Source of the DNA: Chromatiales bacterium
GTDB taxonomy: Bacteria > Pseudomonadota > Gammaproteobacteria > Steroidobacterales > GCA-2729495
Direction of reading: 5' to 3'
Length of the DNA stretch: 64,000 nucleotides
NCBI GenBank assembly: GCA_016789885.1
Contig: JAEUPZ010000006.1
Span: forward strand, 1 to 64,000
Shown: positions 34,019 through 42,495 of the stretch, piece by piece
Layout of the letters: each line of letters starts with the position of its first letter
Position numbering within the stretch: the stretch's first letter is position 1
Translations under genes and position numbers: made by a program
Notes under the pieces: generated by a model
The model's input: the letters and a program-made list of their open reading frames with translations, nothing else
Told to the model about the DNA's origin: nothing
Databases searched by the model: none

Positions 34019-34621
34019 TCAGCCGGAGGTCCCGAAGCTCACCTCGGGCGGCTTGCTGATCTCGGCCTCGTTCTGCACGGAGAAGGTCGGCTTCGGCTGG
34101 TAGCCGAAGATCATCGCCGTCAGGTTGGTGGGGAACTGGCGCACCAGCGTGTTGTACGCCCTGATGGCCTCGATGTAGCGGTTGCGCGCGACGGTGATGC
34201 GGTTCTCGGTGCCCTCGAGCTGGGCCTGCAGGTCGCGGAAGTTCTGGTCCGACTTGAGATCCGGATAGGCCTCGGCCACCACCAGCAGCCGCGACAGCGC
34301 GCCCGAAAGCTCGCCCTGGGCCTGCTGGAACTGCTCGAAGGCCGCCGGGTCGTTGAGCAGTTCCGGCGTCGCCTGGATCGCGCCGACGCGGGCCCGGGCC
34401 TCGGTCACCCGCGTCAGTACCTCGCGCTCCTGCTGGGCGAAGCCCTCGACGGTGCGCACCAGGTTCGGGATCAGGTCGGCCCGGCGCTGGTACTGGTTCA
34501 GCACCTCGGCCCAGGCGGCCTTGATGGCCTCGTCGCCGGACTGCATGGCGTTGTAGCCGCAGCCCGACAGCAGCGTCGCGGCGAGCAGCAGGAAGGCGGC
34601 AGCGAGTCGGTGGCGGATCAT
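34019..34621 (-). CDS. lemA: LemA family protein
   Basis: A 200-residue helical protein with one N-terminal hydrophobic segment and a lipobox-like LLSGC (C20). The LemA core is clear: YNAMQSGDEAIKAAWAEVLNQYQRRADLIPNLVRTVEGFAQQE and SRLLVVAEAYPDLKSDQNF, ending with ARNRYIEAIRAYNTLVRQFPTN. A long coiled region is predicted. It is first in the three-gene LemA-TPM-TPM unit. The frame extends upstream, but the Met at 34621 with a GGAGG-type site just upstream and the signal sequence favour this start. Confidence 0.93.
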   Translation of the reverse strand: MIRHRLAAAFLLLAATLLSGCGYNAMQSGDEAIKAAWAEVLNQYQRRADLIPNLVRTVEGFAQQEREVLTRVTEARARVGAIQATPELLNDPAAFEQFQQAQGELSGALSRLLVVAEAYPDLKSDQNFRDLQAQLEGTENRITVARNRYIEAIRAYNTLVRQFPTNLTAMIFGYQPKPTFSVQNEAEISKPPEVSFGTSG

Positions 34622-34697
34622 GGCAGCTCCTCCAGGGATCGTGGCGCCGCCGGGCCGGGCGGCAGCAGAATGATAGCGCGGGCCACGGCGCGGCCCT

Positions 34698-35714
34698 TCA
34701 GCCGCGCACCGCCGGCAGCAGCCGATCGCCGATGAGCCGGATCGCCTCCGCCGGGTTCCCGTGCACCTTGAGCGCCACCTGGTCGAGGCCGGCCTCGGCG
34801 AACGCGTGCAGCTCCGCGGCCACGCGCGGGATGTCGTCGAGCCCGCCGGCAAAGGTCAGGTTCTGCACGAGGGAGTCGACCAGTGGCTCCGGCACACCCT
34901 CGATGCGGTCGGTGCGCTTCAGGAAGGCCTGCAGGAACAGGGGCCAGTTGGCCTCGACCCAGGCGGCCTGCTCGTCGCCGAGGAAGCCCGCCGTGTGCCA
35001 GGGCTGCAGCAGGCCCCGCCAGCAGAGCTCGCGCCGCGCGTCGGCCAGCGCCGCCTCGCGGTCCGTGCCGATGTGCCACGCAAAGAAATTGTTGACGCGG
35101 AAAGCGTGGCGCCCGCGGCCGCCGGCGGCAAGCCCGGCGTCGATGTGACCGAGGACCTCGGGCATGCGCACCAGCGGCACGTCGGACATCATCACGCCGT
35201 CGGCGAACTCGCCGGCCATGGCCAGCATGCGCGGCCCCGTGGCCCCGACGCCGACGAAGGGCCGCGGCTCGCTGATCCACCGGGGCTGGTAGCCGGTCAG
35301 CGAGAACTCGCTGCCGGTGTAGTCGAGCGGCCGGTCCGGCCTGACGCCGGTCAGGATGCGCACGCAGTCGCGCACGGCCGCCACCCGGCGCACGGGCTTC
35401 AGCCCCGTGACGCGGGCCACGGACCGGCCGAGGCCGCCCACCAGCACCGACGCCCGGCCGCCCGCCTGCTCGTTCAGCGTGTAGAGGGTCTCGAGGAGGC
35501 GCAGCGGATGGGACTCGTAGGGGCTGACCGGCAGCACCCCGAGGCGCAGGCGGCGCGTCTGCCGCGCCAGGCCCGGCAGCGAAAGCCACGCATCGCGCTC
35601 GCCGGGAAAGCTCGAGACCCAGAGGGTGTGGATGCCTGAGTCCTCGGCCAGGGCGCCGAGCTCTTCGACCTGCGCGGCCGTGTGGCCCGCGCCGAGGATG
35701 ATGTCGATGTCCAT
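34698..35714 (-). CDS. LLM-class flavin-dependent oxidoreductase
   Basis: A 338-residue luciferase-like monooxygenase with a TIM-barrel layout. The N-terminal strand is followed by DSGIHTLWVSSFPGERD and LRLGVLPVSPYESHPLRLLE, then VGGLGRSVARVTGL, the F420/FMN-phosphate-binding type loop VGVGATGPRMLAMAGEFADGV, and a C-terminal DQVALKVHG. Such proteins use reduced FMN or F420; the latter type is typical of F420-producing organisms and has spread elsewhere. Substrate unknown. It is divergent from a VOC-family gene, with one of the dispersed repeats in the space between. Confidence 0.85.
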   Translation of the reverse strand: MDIDIILGAGHTAAQVEELGALAEDSGIHTLWVSSFPGERDAWLSLPGLARQTRRLRLGVLPVSPYESHPLRLLETLYTLNEQAGGRASVLVGGLGRSVARVTGLKPVRRVAAVRDCVRILTGVRPDRPLDYTGSEFSLTGYQPRWISEPRPFVGVGATGPRMLAMAGEFADGVMMSDVPLVRMPEVLGHIDAGLAAGGRGRHAFRVNNFFAWHIGTDREAALADARRELCWRGLLQPWHTAGFLGDEQAAWVEANWPLFLQAFLKRTDRIEGVPEPLVDSLVQNLTFAGGLDDIPRVAAELHAFAEAGLDQVALKVHGNPAEAIRLIGDRLLPAVRG

Positions 35715-35723
35715 GGGAGTAGC

Positions 35724-35793
35724 CTAGCAGGCTGTTCCAGACCGCATGCTGGCGCGGCCAGGGATGGCCCCGTCGACGAAGCGGGCGCGGCCG
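35724..35793 (+). repeat. CTAG-bounded dispersed repeat, left-half copy
   Basis: It begins CTAGCAGGCTGTT and aligns with the left part of the full copy at 61266-61424: the hairpin, then GCGCGGCCA, GGATGGCC and CGTCGACGA. It lies in the divergent space between the monooxygenase and VOC genes, ten bases from the monooxygenase start. The right half is missing or too diverged to see. Confidence 0.55.
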
Positions 35794-35842
35794 CCGATGT
35801 CTCGGCGCGCCCGTCCCGCTACCATGGGCCCGCGCTGCCGCC

Positions 35843-35846
35843 GGAG
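35843..35846 (+). promoter_or_regulatory. Ribosome binding site choosing the second ATG of the VOC gene
   Basis: GGAG directly abuts a first ATG at 35847 but sits six bases before the second ATG at 35853, which makes the second the likelier start. Confidence 0.5.
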
Positions 35847-35852
35847 ATGTCC

Positions 35853-36284
35853 ATGATCAAGGGATTCCACCACGCCGCCCTGTCGACGCCGGACCTCGAC
35901 CGGTGTATCGCCTTCTACCGCGACCTGCTGGGCTGCGAGGTGGCCTGGGAGTTCGGCTGGCCCGCGGGCTCCCCGGCCGCCGACGAGATCACCGGGCTCC
36001 GGGACTCGGCGGCCAGGGCCGTCATGCTGCGGCTCGGCGGCAGCTTCCTCGAGGTCTTCGAGTTCAGCTCGCCGCCGGTGCCGGCCCGCGAGGGGCTCCG
36101 GCCCGTGCACGCCCACGGCATCACCCACGTGGCCGTCGAGGTGAAGAACCTGCAGGCCGAGTACGCGCGCCTGAAGGCCGCCGGCATGCACTTCCACTGC
36201 GGGCCCAAGGCCCAGGAGTCGGGCTTCGTCGTCTACGGCCGCGACCCCGACGGCAACGTACTCGAGCTCATCGAGTACACCTGA
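35853..36284 (+). CDS. VOC-superfamily (glyoxalase/bleomycin-resistance-like) protein
   Basis: A 143-residue single VOC domain: FHHAALSTPDLDRCIAFYRDLLG at the start, ITHVAVEVKNLQAEY in the middle and YGRDPDGNVLELIEYT at the end. Candidate metal ligands are the His after FH, an acidic residue in EVFEF, the His in ITHVA and the Glu in LELIE. The family covers glyoxalases, epimerases and extradiol dioxygenases, and the reaction cannot be fixed from sequence. An ATG six bases upstream would add two residues. Confidence 0.87.
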   Translation: MIKGFHHAALSTPDLDRCIAFYRDLLGCEVAWEFGWPAGSPAADEITGLRDSAARAVMLRLGGSFLEVFEFSSPPVPAREGLRPVHAHGITHVAVEVKNLQAEYARLKAAGMHFHCGPKAQESGFVVYGRDPDGNVLELIEYT

Positions 36285-36300
36285 GCCGGGCCGGCCCCGC

Positions 36301-36333
36301 AAAAGAAAAGGCCCGCGGGTTGTCCCGCGGGCC
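36301..36333 (-). terminator. Rho-independent terminator of the second TonB receptor gene
   Basis: A ten-base-pair stem (GGCCCGCGGG with its complement, 36310-36333) around a four-base loop. Read on the minus strand it is followed by TTTTCTTTT (36309-36301). It lies 29 bases past the receptor stop and also sits between convergent genes. Confidence 0.88.
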
Positions 36334-36361
36334 CAAGGCCTTCAGCCTTCCCGAAGTTCGC

Positions 36362-38887
36362 TCAGCGGCTGCCGCCGAAGCGGTAGGCCAGCGTCGCGCC
36401 GTACTGGCGCGGCAGCTGCGGCGTGAGGGTGAAACCGCGCGGCGTTCCGGACGCGCCCGAGCAGCGGATGGCACGCGACGGGGCCGGGGTCGAGGCAGGC
36501 AGCACGGTCGTGCAGCCCGTCAGGCTGCCGGCCCGGCCATCGATGTAGCGCTGGATGTCGATCGGCGTGTCGTCATCCGTGAGGTTGCGCACCCAGACGC
36601 TCAGGTCCCAGTTGCCGTAGCGGGCGCCCAGACGGGCACCGACAACGTTGCGATCACCGGTCTCGATCAGGTTGTCCTCCTGCGCAAAGCGGGAACTCTC
36701 GAAGGTGTAGTCGGCACCGACGTAGAGGCCGCCCCAGCTGAACGGCAGGTCGTAGCGGGTGAACAGCGAGAACTGGTTCTTCGGAATGCGCGGCGACGTG
36801 CGCCCGGACACATCGGCAAACTCCGCGTAGGTGGCCGGGTCACCATCCCAGCCGCGAAGGTCTGCCTCGTCCGTGCTCAGCCGCTGCGTGATCTCGGAGT
36901 CCGTCCAGGCGTAGGTCAGGCCGGAGTTCCAGTTGTCCGTTATCTGCCAGTTTGACTCCAGCTCTACGCCCCAGACCTCGGTCTTGCCGCTGTTGAGGAC
37001 CAGCGACTGGGGCTGCCCGTTGATCTCGATGTTCTGGGTCAGCTGCTGGTCCTTGATGTCGTTGAAGTAGACCGCAAGGTTCGCAGTCAGGCGGCGGTCG
37101 AACCACTGCGTCTTGGCGCCCACCTCCCACGCAACCATCGTTTCCTCGTCGACTTCCCTGAACTGGGCGAAGTCCCCCTGCGCGGCAGCGTTGAAGGTGC
37201 CCGGGCGCGTTCCACCCGCGACGTTGCCGTACACGTTGAAGTCATCGGTCAGCCGATAGCGCAGGCTGACACGCGGCGTGACCGCCGCGAAGGTCGCTTC
37301 GTTGGGCGAGGTGGGCTCGGACAGACCGGAGCCGTCGTTGACGATGTTGTTCTGGCGGATGTTGTCTTCGGCGTAGCGCGCCTCGATGCCGGCCGTCAGC
37401 CGGTCGGTGATGTCGTACTCGATACCGCCGAAAACAGAGATGTTCCGGATCCGCTCGTCGGTGAGATTGACGCTCGCCGGCTGCCGCTGGACGGTGCAGC
37501 CGTTGGGGTTGGCGGTCGTCGGCACGCACGAAGGCGCAACGAACCCCACAAGATTCGTGCCCGGCAGAAGGTTGAACGGCCGGTTCGGCGACGGCGTGGC
37601 CGGCGGAACGAAAGCAGCCGACGTGCTGGCCGGAACGATGCGCTTGTTGTCGATCTCCTCGTTGTCCTGGTGGAAGAGATAGACACCGGCTGTTGCCCGC
37701 AGGCGCTCCTTCTGGGACGTGGTGACCCGGAACTCCTGGGTGATCACCTGGTCCTCGTCCTTGTCGATCTGGAAGAACGTCCCGGGCACCGCGTTGTAAC
37801 CCGCCTGCGACACGTCGTACCCGGTGCGCAGGGTGTCCTCGGTGTAACCCGTCAGGCTCGAGAACGTGATGTCGGACTCGGGATCGACGTAATTGATGGT
37901 CAGGGTGGCGAGATTACGGTCCAGACGCGCGCCGGCCTGCGCACCGGCCGCCCCATACAGGCTGGTCGCCAGCGTCATGTTGTCCCAGTCCGGCTGCGCC
38001 TTGCCGCAGAAGTAGCCTCGATTTCTCGGTGCGATGCCGCTGTCCGCGCCACCCCGATCCTTGAAGCAGTTGAGCGTGTCGGCGCCCTGCAGATAGACGG
38101 CGTAATGGCCATCGTCCGTCGTCTGACGGCCGCCCTTCAGCGTGATTTCCAGACCCTCGACCGGCGCCCAAAGGAGCTTGGCCGTGACGTTCTGGTCCTC
38201 GGTGGCACCGAGCTTGTCGCCGGCGGCCACGCCGTCGAGGACGAACTTGTTGTCGAACGCACCGTCGGTCTCGTTGTAGCCGGCCGACACGTAGAAGGCC
38301 AGCTGGTCCTCGATGATCGGTGCAGTCACCCAGGCAGAGGCCTCGACGGTGCCGAACTCGGCCCCCGTCAGGCTGACGCCACCATCGAGTTTCTCCAGAT
38401 CCGGCTTGCGGGTGACGAAGTTGATGGCGCCGGCGTAGGTGCCACGACCGAACTGGGCAGCTTGCGGTCCCTTGATGACCTCGACGCGCTCGAGGTTCGT
38501 CAACTCCGTGGACTGCGGCGACCCGCCGAGGTAGACACCATCGATGAAGAAGGCACCGGCCGTTGCATTGCCCGTACCGTTGATGATGGTGGTCACGCCG
38601 CGGATGGCCGGGCGATTGGAGATCGGCTGACGCCCGAAGGCGCTGTTGAACGAAAAGCCCGGCGTGAATCGCGCAACATCATCGATGTTGCGGAGGTTCA
38701 GCTGCTGCAGCGTCTCCGCGTTGAAAGCGCTGACCGAGACCGGAACCTCCTGGATGTTCTCTTCCTGGCGCCGGGCCGTGACGATGATTTCCTCGGCAGC
38801 CAGCGCTGAAGCGAATGGCGCCACCGTCGATCCCGCAAGCAGCGCGCCCGCCAGCAGGCGACGCGCAAAGTCGTCTTTGCGATCCAT
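36362..38887 (-). CDS. TonB-dependent outer-membrane receptor
   Basis: An 841-residue receptor. The start was chosen at MDRKDDFARRLLAGALLAGS, which opens a signal peptide cut near ALAAE; the frame is open upstream without support. A TonB box (EEIIVTARRQEE) and a plug domain (AIRGVTTIINGTGNATAGAFFIDGVYLGG, VIKGPQAAQFGRGTYAGAINFVT) precede a 22-strand-type barrel, ending in the aromatic-rich ATLAYRFGGSR. It imports a siderophore, vitamin, sugar or other large substrate using TonB energy; ligand unknown. The gene is divergent from a MarR-type regulator, and a perfect palindrome overlaps its -35 box, so it is probably repressed and induced by a small ligand. Confidence 0.92.
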   Translation of the reverse strand: MDRKDDFARRLLAGALLAGSTVAPFASALAAEEIIVTARRQEENIQEVPVSVSAFNAETLQQLNLRNIDDVARFTPGFSFNSAFGRQPISNRPAIRGVTTIINGTGNATAGAFFIDGVYLGGSPQSTELTNLERVEVIKGPQAAQFGRGTYAGAINFVTRKPDLEKLDGGVSLTGAEFGTVEASAWVTAPIIEDQLAFYVSAGYNETDGAFDNKFVLDGVAAGDKLGATEDQNVTAKLLWAPVEGLEITLKGGRQTTDDGHYAVYLQGADTLNCFKDRGGADSGIAPRNRGYFCGKAQPDWDNMTLATSLYGAAGAQAGARLDRNLATLTINYVDPESDITFSSLTGYTEDTLRTGYDVSQAGYNAVPGTFFQIDKDEDQVITQEFRVTTSQKERLRATAGVYLFHQDNEEIDNKRIVPASTSAAFVPPATPSPNRPFNLLPGTNLVGFVAPSCVPTTANPNGCTVQRQPASVNLTDERIRNISVFGGIEYDITDRLTAGIEARYAEDNIRQNNIVNDGSGLSEPTSPNEATFAAVTPRVSLRYRLTDDFNVYGNVAGGTRPGTFNAAAQGDFAQFREVDEETMVAWEVGAKTQWFDRRLTANLAVYFNDIKDQQLTQNIEINGQPQSLVLNSGKTEVWGVELESNWQITDNWNSGLTYAWTDSEITQRLSTDEADLRGWDGDPATYAEFADVSGRTSPRIPKNQFSLFTRYDLPFSWGGLYVGADYTFESSRFAQEDNLIETGDRNVVGARLGARYGNWDLSVWVRNLTDDDTPIDIQRYIDGRAGSLTGCTTVLPASTPAPSRAIRCSGASGTPRGFTLTPQLPRQYGATLAYRFGGSR

Positions 38888-38948
38888 GATTCCCCTGTCC
38901 CCTGTGCGAAAAAAGCCACAGCGCCGCTGCCCGCGGGCGCTGGCCGGT

Positions 38949-38978
38949 AGTAAAGTCATACTGACAGAAGGCTGTCAA
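38949..38978 (-). promoter_or_regulatory. Predicted promoter of the TonB receptor gene
   Basis: On the minus strand a perfect TTGACA -35 (38978-38973), an 18-base spacer and a TTTACT -10 (38954-38949). Transcription would start near 38942, giving a leader of about 55 bases. The -35 lies inside the palindromic operator. Confidence 0.65.
38962..38977. promoter_or_regulatory. Palindromic operator, probably for the MarR regulator
   Basis: A perfect 16-base inverted repeat, TGACAG-AAGG-CTGTCA, centred between the TonB receptor and MarR genes. It overlaps the receptor -35 box and lies 28 bases before the earliest MarR start codon. MarR dimers bind short palindromes of this size, so repression of the receptor and autoregulation are expected. 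Confidence 0.6.
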
Positions 38979-39004
38979 CCCTCGGATTTCCGCAGGTGCC
39001 CGCC

Positions 39005-39535
39005 ATGTCCCCAGACCCGCAGCCCACCCCGCGACTCGCCAGCGAGGCCCTCGATCCGGCCTTCCAGCACCTGGTGGGCGAGGTCTTCCGCCTGAACGGG
39101 CAGCTGCTGGCCACGGCCGAGGAACTCGCCCGGCCCATGGGGGTGACACCGGCCGGGTGGCAGACCATCGCCATCATCCGCGACGAGCCGCTCACGGCCT
39201 CGGAGATCGCCCGGCGTCTCGGCATGCGGCGTCAGAGCGCCCAGCACAACGTGAACCGCCTCGTCCGCCAGGGACTGGTGGAGCTGCAGGCCAACCCCGG
39301 GCATCGCCGGGCGCCGCTGGCGGCCCTGACCGCCGCCGGCCGGCGGACCATGGCGGCCCTCTACCGCCTGCAGGGTGAGCTGGCCGCCCGGTTCACCCGG
39401 GGCCTCGACCTCAGCGGGGCGGACCTCGATGCCGTCGCTGCCACGCTGCGGCACCTGCGCGAAACAGCGCTGGGCGACGCGCCACCGCCGCCCCGGAGGG
39501 CGGCCCGGCGGTCGGGGGGGCAACGCCGCGGGTGA
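39005..39535 (+). CDS. MarR-family transcriptional regulator
   Basis: A ~176-residue DNA-binding protein. The winged-helix domain is clear: ITA-type helix WQTIAIIRDEPLTASEIARRLGMRRQSAQHNVNRLVRQGLVE followed by a wing with GHRRAPLAALTAAGRR. Flanking helices give the dimer interface, and a Pro/Arg-rich tail follows. An in-frame GTG at 38996 would add three residues. It is divergent from the TonB receptor gene, with a perfect palindrome between them, so it most likely controls that receptor and itself in response to a small ligand. Confidence 0.9.
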   Translation: MSPDPQPTPRLASEALDPAFQHLVGEVFRLNGQLLATAEELARPMGVTPAGWQTIAIIRDEPLTASEIARRLGMRRQSAQHNVNRLVRQGLVELQANPGHRRAPLAALTAAGRRTMAALYRLQGELAARFTRGLDLSGADLDAVAATLRHLRETALGDAPPPPRRAARRSGGQRRG

Positions 39536-39574
39536 TACGATCGCGGCCCCGACTTCGCCTGCGGAATCCTGCCT

Positions 39575-41884
39575 TTGCCCAGCCCCAAGCGGCGCCGTGC
39601 CGGCGCCCTGCCCCTGCGCCCGCTGCTGGCCCTCGCCGGCGCCCTGGTCCTGGCCAGCCTCGTGGTCCTCGCCGCCTGGCTCGTGGCCCTCGACCGGCAG
39701 GTCGTGCGGCAGTTCGAGGGCCGGCGCTGGAACCTGCCGGCCCAGGTCTACGCGCGGCCGCTGGAGGTCTACGCCGGCCTGCGCCTTGGCGCGGAGGAAT
39801 TCCAGGCGGAGCTCACGGCGCTGGGCTACTCCCGCACCGACCAGCCCCGCAGCCAGGGCAGCTACTCCCGCGGCGGCACCCGCTTCCGGCTGGTGACGCG
39901 GCCGTTCCAGTTCTGGGACGGCCGGCAGGAGCCCCAGGCGGCCACGGTGCTGTTCGGCCCCGGCGGCGTCACGGCGCTCACGGGCCCCGACGGGAGCGAC
40001 CTGCCGCTGCTGCGGCTCGACCCGCCCTTCATCGGGAACATCTTCACCGTGCACGGCGAGGACCGCGTCGTGCTGCCGCCCGACCAGGTGCCGAAGCTGC
40101 TCACCGACACGCTCAAGGTCGTCGAGGACCGGGACTTCGACGAGCACATCGGCGTGTCGTTCCGGGGCATCGCCCGGGCGATGCTGGCCAACGTCCGGGC
40201 CGGCTCCATCGAGCAGGGGGCCAGCACCCTGACCCAGCAGCTCGTGCGCAGCTACTTCCTCAGCAACGAGCGCACGCTGTCGCGCAAGTTGCGCGAGGCG
40301 GCCATGGCCATCCTGCTCGAGGCGCACTTCGAGAAGGACGACCTGCTCAACGCCTACGTCAACGAGATATACCTCGGCCAGGCCGGCGACCGGGCCATCC
40401 ACGGCTTTGGCCTTGCGAGCCAGTTCTATTTCGGCAGGCCGCTCACGGAGCTGGAGCCGGCGGAGATCGCGCTGCTGGTGGCCGTCGTCCGCGGGCCGTC
40501 GCTGTACGACCCGCGGCGCAATCCGGAGACGGCCCGCAAGCGCCGCGACCTGGTCCTCGACCTGATGGCCGAGTTCAGCCTGCTGACGCCGGAAGCCGCG
40601 GCGAAGGCCAGGTCGCAGCCGCTGGGCGTGCGCGGCAAGGCCAGCACCTTCGCGAGCTACAACCCCACCTTCATGGATCGCGTGCGGCGCGAACTGCGCG
40701 ACGACTACGACGACGACGACCTGCTGAACGCGGGCCTGCGGATCATGACGAACCTCGACCCGCGGCTGCAGGCGCTCGCCGAGCGGCGCCTGGCCGAGGG
40801 GCTCGCGGAACTCGAGAAGACCCGCCGGAAGCAGGCCGGCTCCCTCGATGGCGCCGTCGTCATCACCGGGTCGCAGACGCCGGACATCGTCGCCATCGTC
40901 GGCGGCCGCAACCTGCGCATGCAGGGCTTCAACCGGGCACTCGATGCGAAGCGGCCCATCGGCTCGCTGGTCAAGCCGGCCGTGTTCCTGGCGGCGCTGC
41001 AGACGGGCCAGTTCACGCTGGCCTCGACGCTGCTCGACGCCCCGCTCACGCTGAAGCTCGACACCGGCAAGGAGTGGGCCCCCGAGAACTACGACCGCCA
41101 GTACCGCGGCGACGTCACGCTGGCGCGGGCCCTGGCCGAGTCACTGAACCTGCCGACGGTGCGGCTCGGGCTGGAAGTGGGGACCAGGAAGGTGGCGACG
41201 ACGCTGCGCTCCCTCGGCACGGAGAAGGCACCACCCGCCCTGCCGTCGCTGCTGCTCGGCGCCGTCGACCTGACGCCCCTCGAGGTGGCGCAGGTCTACC
41301 AGAGCCTCGCGAGTGGCGGCTTCCGCGCACCGCTGAAGGCCGTGCGTGCGGTCCTCGACGCCGAGGGCAAGGCGCTGGCGCGCACGCAACTCAGCGTCGA
41401 CCGGGCCGCCGACCCGGCCGCGGTCTACCAGGTCAATGCCGCGCTGGTGGAGGTGTTCGAGCGCGGCACGGCGCGGGGCGCGAAGGGCCTGCTGCCGGCC
41501 GGGCTCGTCGTGGCCGGCAAGACCGGCACGTCCAACGACCTGCGCGACAGCTGGTTCGCCGGCTTCACCAACGACCACGTGGCCGTCGTGTGGGTCGGCG
41601 CGGACGACAACCGGCCCACGGGGCTCAGCGGCGCCTCGGGCGCGCTGCCCATCTGGGCGCGCATCGTCGCCGGCTTCGGCGACAACGGCTACGAGCCCGT
41701 GCCCGTCACCGGCGTCACCGAGCAGTGGTTCGACTACGATACCGGCTTTGCTGCCGACCCCGGCTGCGCGGACCTCGTGCGACTGCCGCTGCCGGACGGC
41801 ACCGAATTGCCGCCCAAGCCAGGCTGCGAGCCGCGTGCCGGCGGCGGCGGAGGAATGAATTGGCTGCGCGACCTCTTCAACTGA
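39575..41884 (+). CDS. mrcB: Bifunctional penicillin-binding protein 1b
   Basis: A 769-residue inner-membrane peptidoglycan synthase, starting at TTG. Layout: basic cytoplasmic tail (PSPKRRR), one membrane helix (~18-40), UB2H-like region (~65-140) typical of PBP1b, glycosyltransferase domain (~150-330; VVEDRDFDEHIG with the catalytic Glu, GASTLTQQLVR, EAHFEKDDLLNAYVNEIYLGQ), and transpeptidase domain with the SxxK nucleophile in PIGSLVKP, SLN motif in AESLNLP and KTGT in VAGKTGTSNDLRDSWFAG. All catalytic motifs are intact. A lipoprotein gene that resembles lpoP overlaps its 3' end. Confidence 0.96.
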   Translation: MPSPKRRRAGALPLRPLLALAGALVLASLVVLAAWLVALDRQVVRQFEGRRWNLPAQVYARPLEVYAGLRLGAEEFQAELTALGYSRTDQPRSQGSYSRGGTRFRLVTRPFQFWDGRQEPQAATVLFGPGGVTALTGPDGSDLPLLRLDPPFIGNIFTVHGEDRVVLPPDQVPKLLTDTLKVVEDRDFDEHIGVSFRGIARAMLANVRAGSIEQGASTLTQQLVRSYFLSNERTLSRKLREAAMAILLEAHFEKDDLLNAYVNEIYLGQAGDRAIHGFGLASQFYFGRPLTELEPAEIALLVAVVRGPSLYDPRRNPETARKRRDLVLDLMAEFSLLTPEAAAKARSQPLGVRGKASTFASYNPTFMDRVRRELRDDYDDDDLLNAGLRIMTNLDPRLQALAERRLAEGLAELEKTRRKQAGSLDGAVVITGSQTPDIVAIVGGRNLRMQGFNRALDAKRPIGSLVKPAVFLAALQTGQFTLASTLLDAPLTLKLDTGKEWAPENYDRQYRGDVTLARALAESLNLPTVRLGLEVGTRKVATTLRSLGTEKAPPALPSLLLGAVDLTPLEVAQVYQSLASGGFRAPLKAVRAVLDAEGKALARTQLSVDRAADPAAVYQVNAALVEVFERGTARGAKGLLPAGLVVAGKTGTSNDLRDSWFAGFTNDHVAVVWVGADDNRPTGLSGASGALPIWARIVAGFGDNGYEPVPVTGVTEQWFDYDTGFAADPGCADLVRLPLPDGTELPPKPGCEPRAGGGGGMNWLRDLFN
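41849..41854 (+). promoter_or_regulatory. Ribosome binding site inside mrcB that sets the TTG start of the LpoP-like gene
   Basis: GGAGGA lies five bases before the TTG at 41860, within the last codons of mrcB. This is the strongest support for starting the next gene inside mrcB. Confidence 0.65.
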
Positions 41885-42399
41885 CGGCGACAGGCCCTGC
41901 CGGGCGCCTGCCCGGTGCGCTGCTGCTCACGGCACTCGCCGCGGGCTGCGTGCCGCTGAGCTTCGAGAAGGCGCCCGAGGAACCACCGGCCCCCGCGCCG
42001 GCGCCCGTGGCTGCCCCCCGCCCGGCACCAGCGCCCGCACCGGCGAAGACGCCCGCCCCGGCACCACCCACCGAGGGTCCCGGCAGCGCGCTGCCGGTGC
42101 CACCGCCGGCACCGGCCAGGCCACCGCCGGCCATGGCGCCGGCGAGCCAGGCCCTGCTCAAGGAAAGCCGTCGTTACCAGGCCGGTGGGGAGTATCCGCA
42201 GGCCGCGGCCTCCATCGAGCGCGCGCTGCGCATCGAGCCGCGCCAGCCCCTGCTGTGGCTGGAGCTCGGGCAGATCCGCCTGCGCGAGGGCAACCGGGCC
42301 CAGGCCGAGAGCATGGCCCGCAAGGCCCTGAGCCTCGCCAGCGGCGACGCGACGCTCGAGTCCCAGGCGCTGGAACTGATCGCGCGCGCCCGGGAGTAG
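41860..42399 (+). CDS. TPR lipoprotein, LpoP-like activator candidate for PBP1b
   Basis: A 179-residue lipoprotein that starts at TTG within mrcB, overlapping it by 25 bases. It has a signal with lipobox (ALAAGC, C30), a long Pro/Ala-rich linker (~residues 40-90) and a pair of TPR-type repeats at the C-terminus (YQAGGEYPQAAASIERALRIEPRQPLLWLELGQIRLREGNRAQAESMARKAL). In Pseudomonas, LpoP is a TPR lipoprotein encoded next to the PBP1b gene and needed for its activity. Order, coupling and domain layout match that case; the function here is inferred. The Pro-rich linker would let it span from the outer membrane. Confidence 0.82.
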   Translation: MAARPLQLTATGPAGRLPGALLLTALAAGCVPLSFEKAPEEPPAPAPAPVAAPRPAPAPAPAKTPAPAPPTEGPGSALPVPPPAPARPPPAMAPASQALLKESRRYQAGGEYPQAAASIERALRIEPRQPLLWLELGQIRLREGNRAQAESMARKALSLASGDATLESQALELIARARE

Positions 42400-42495
42400 T
42401 CCGCCGGACCGAGTGCACGCCAAGCCGTGCGGCCGCACCGCCGGCCCGACAGCGCCGAACCTGCCGGCGGGTTGCGGCGGCCGTGCTCCGGCGGC

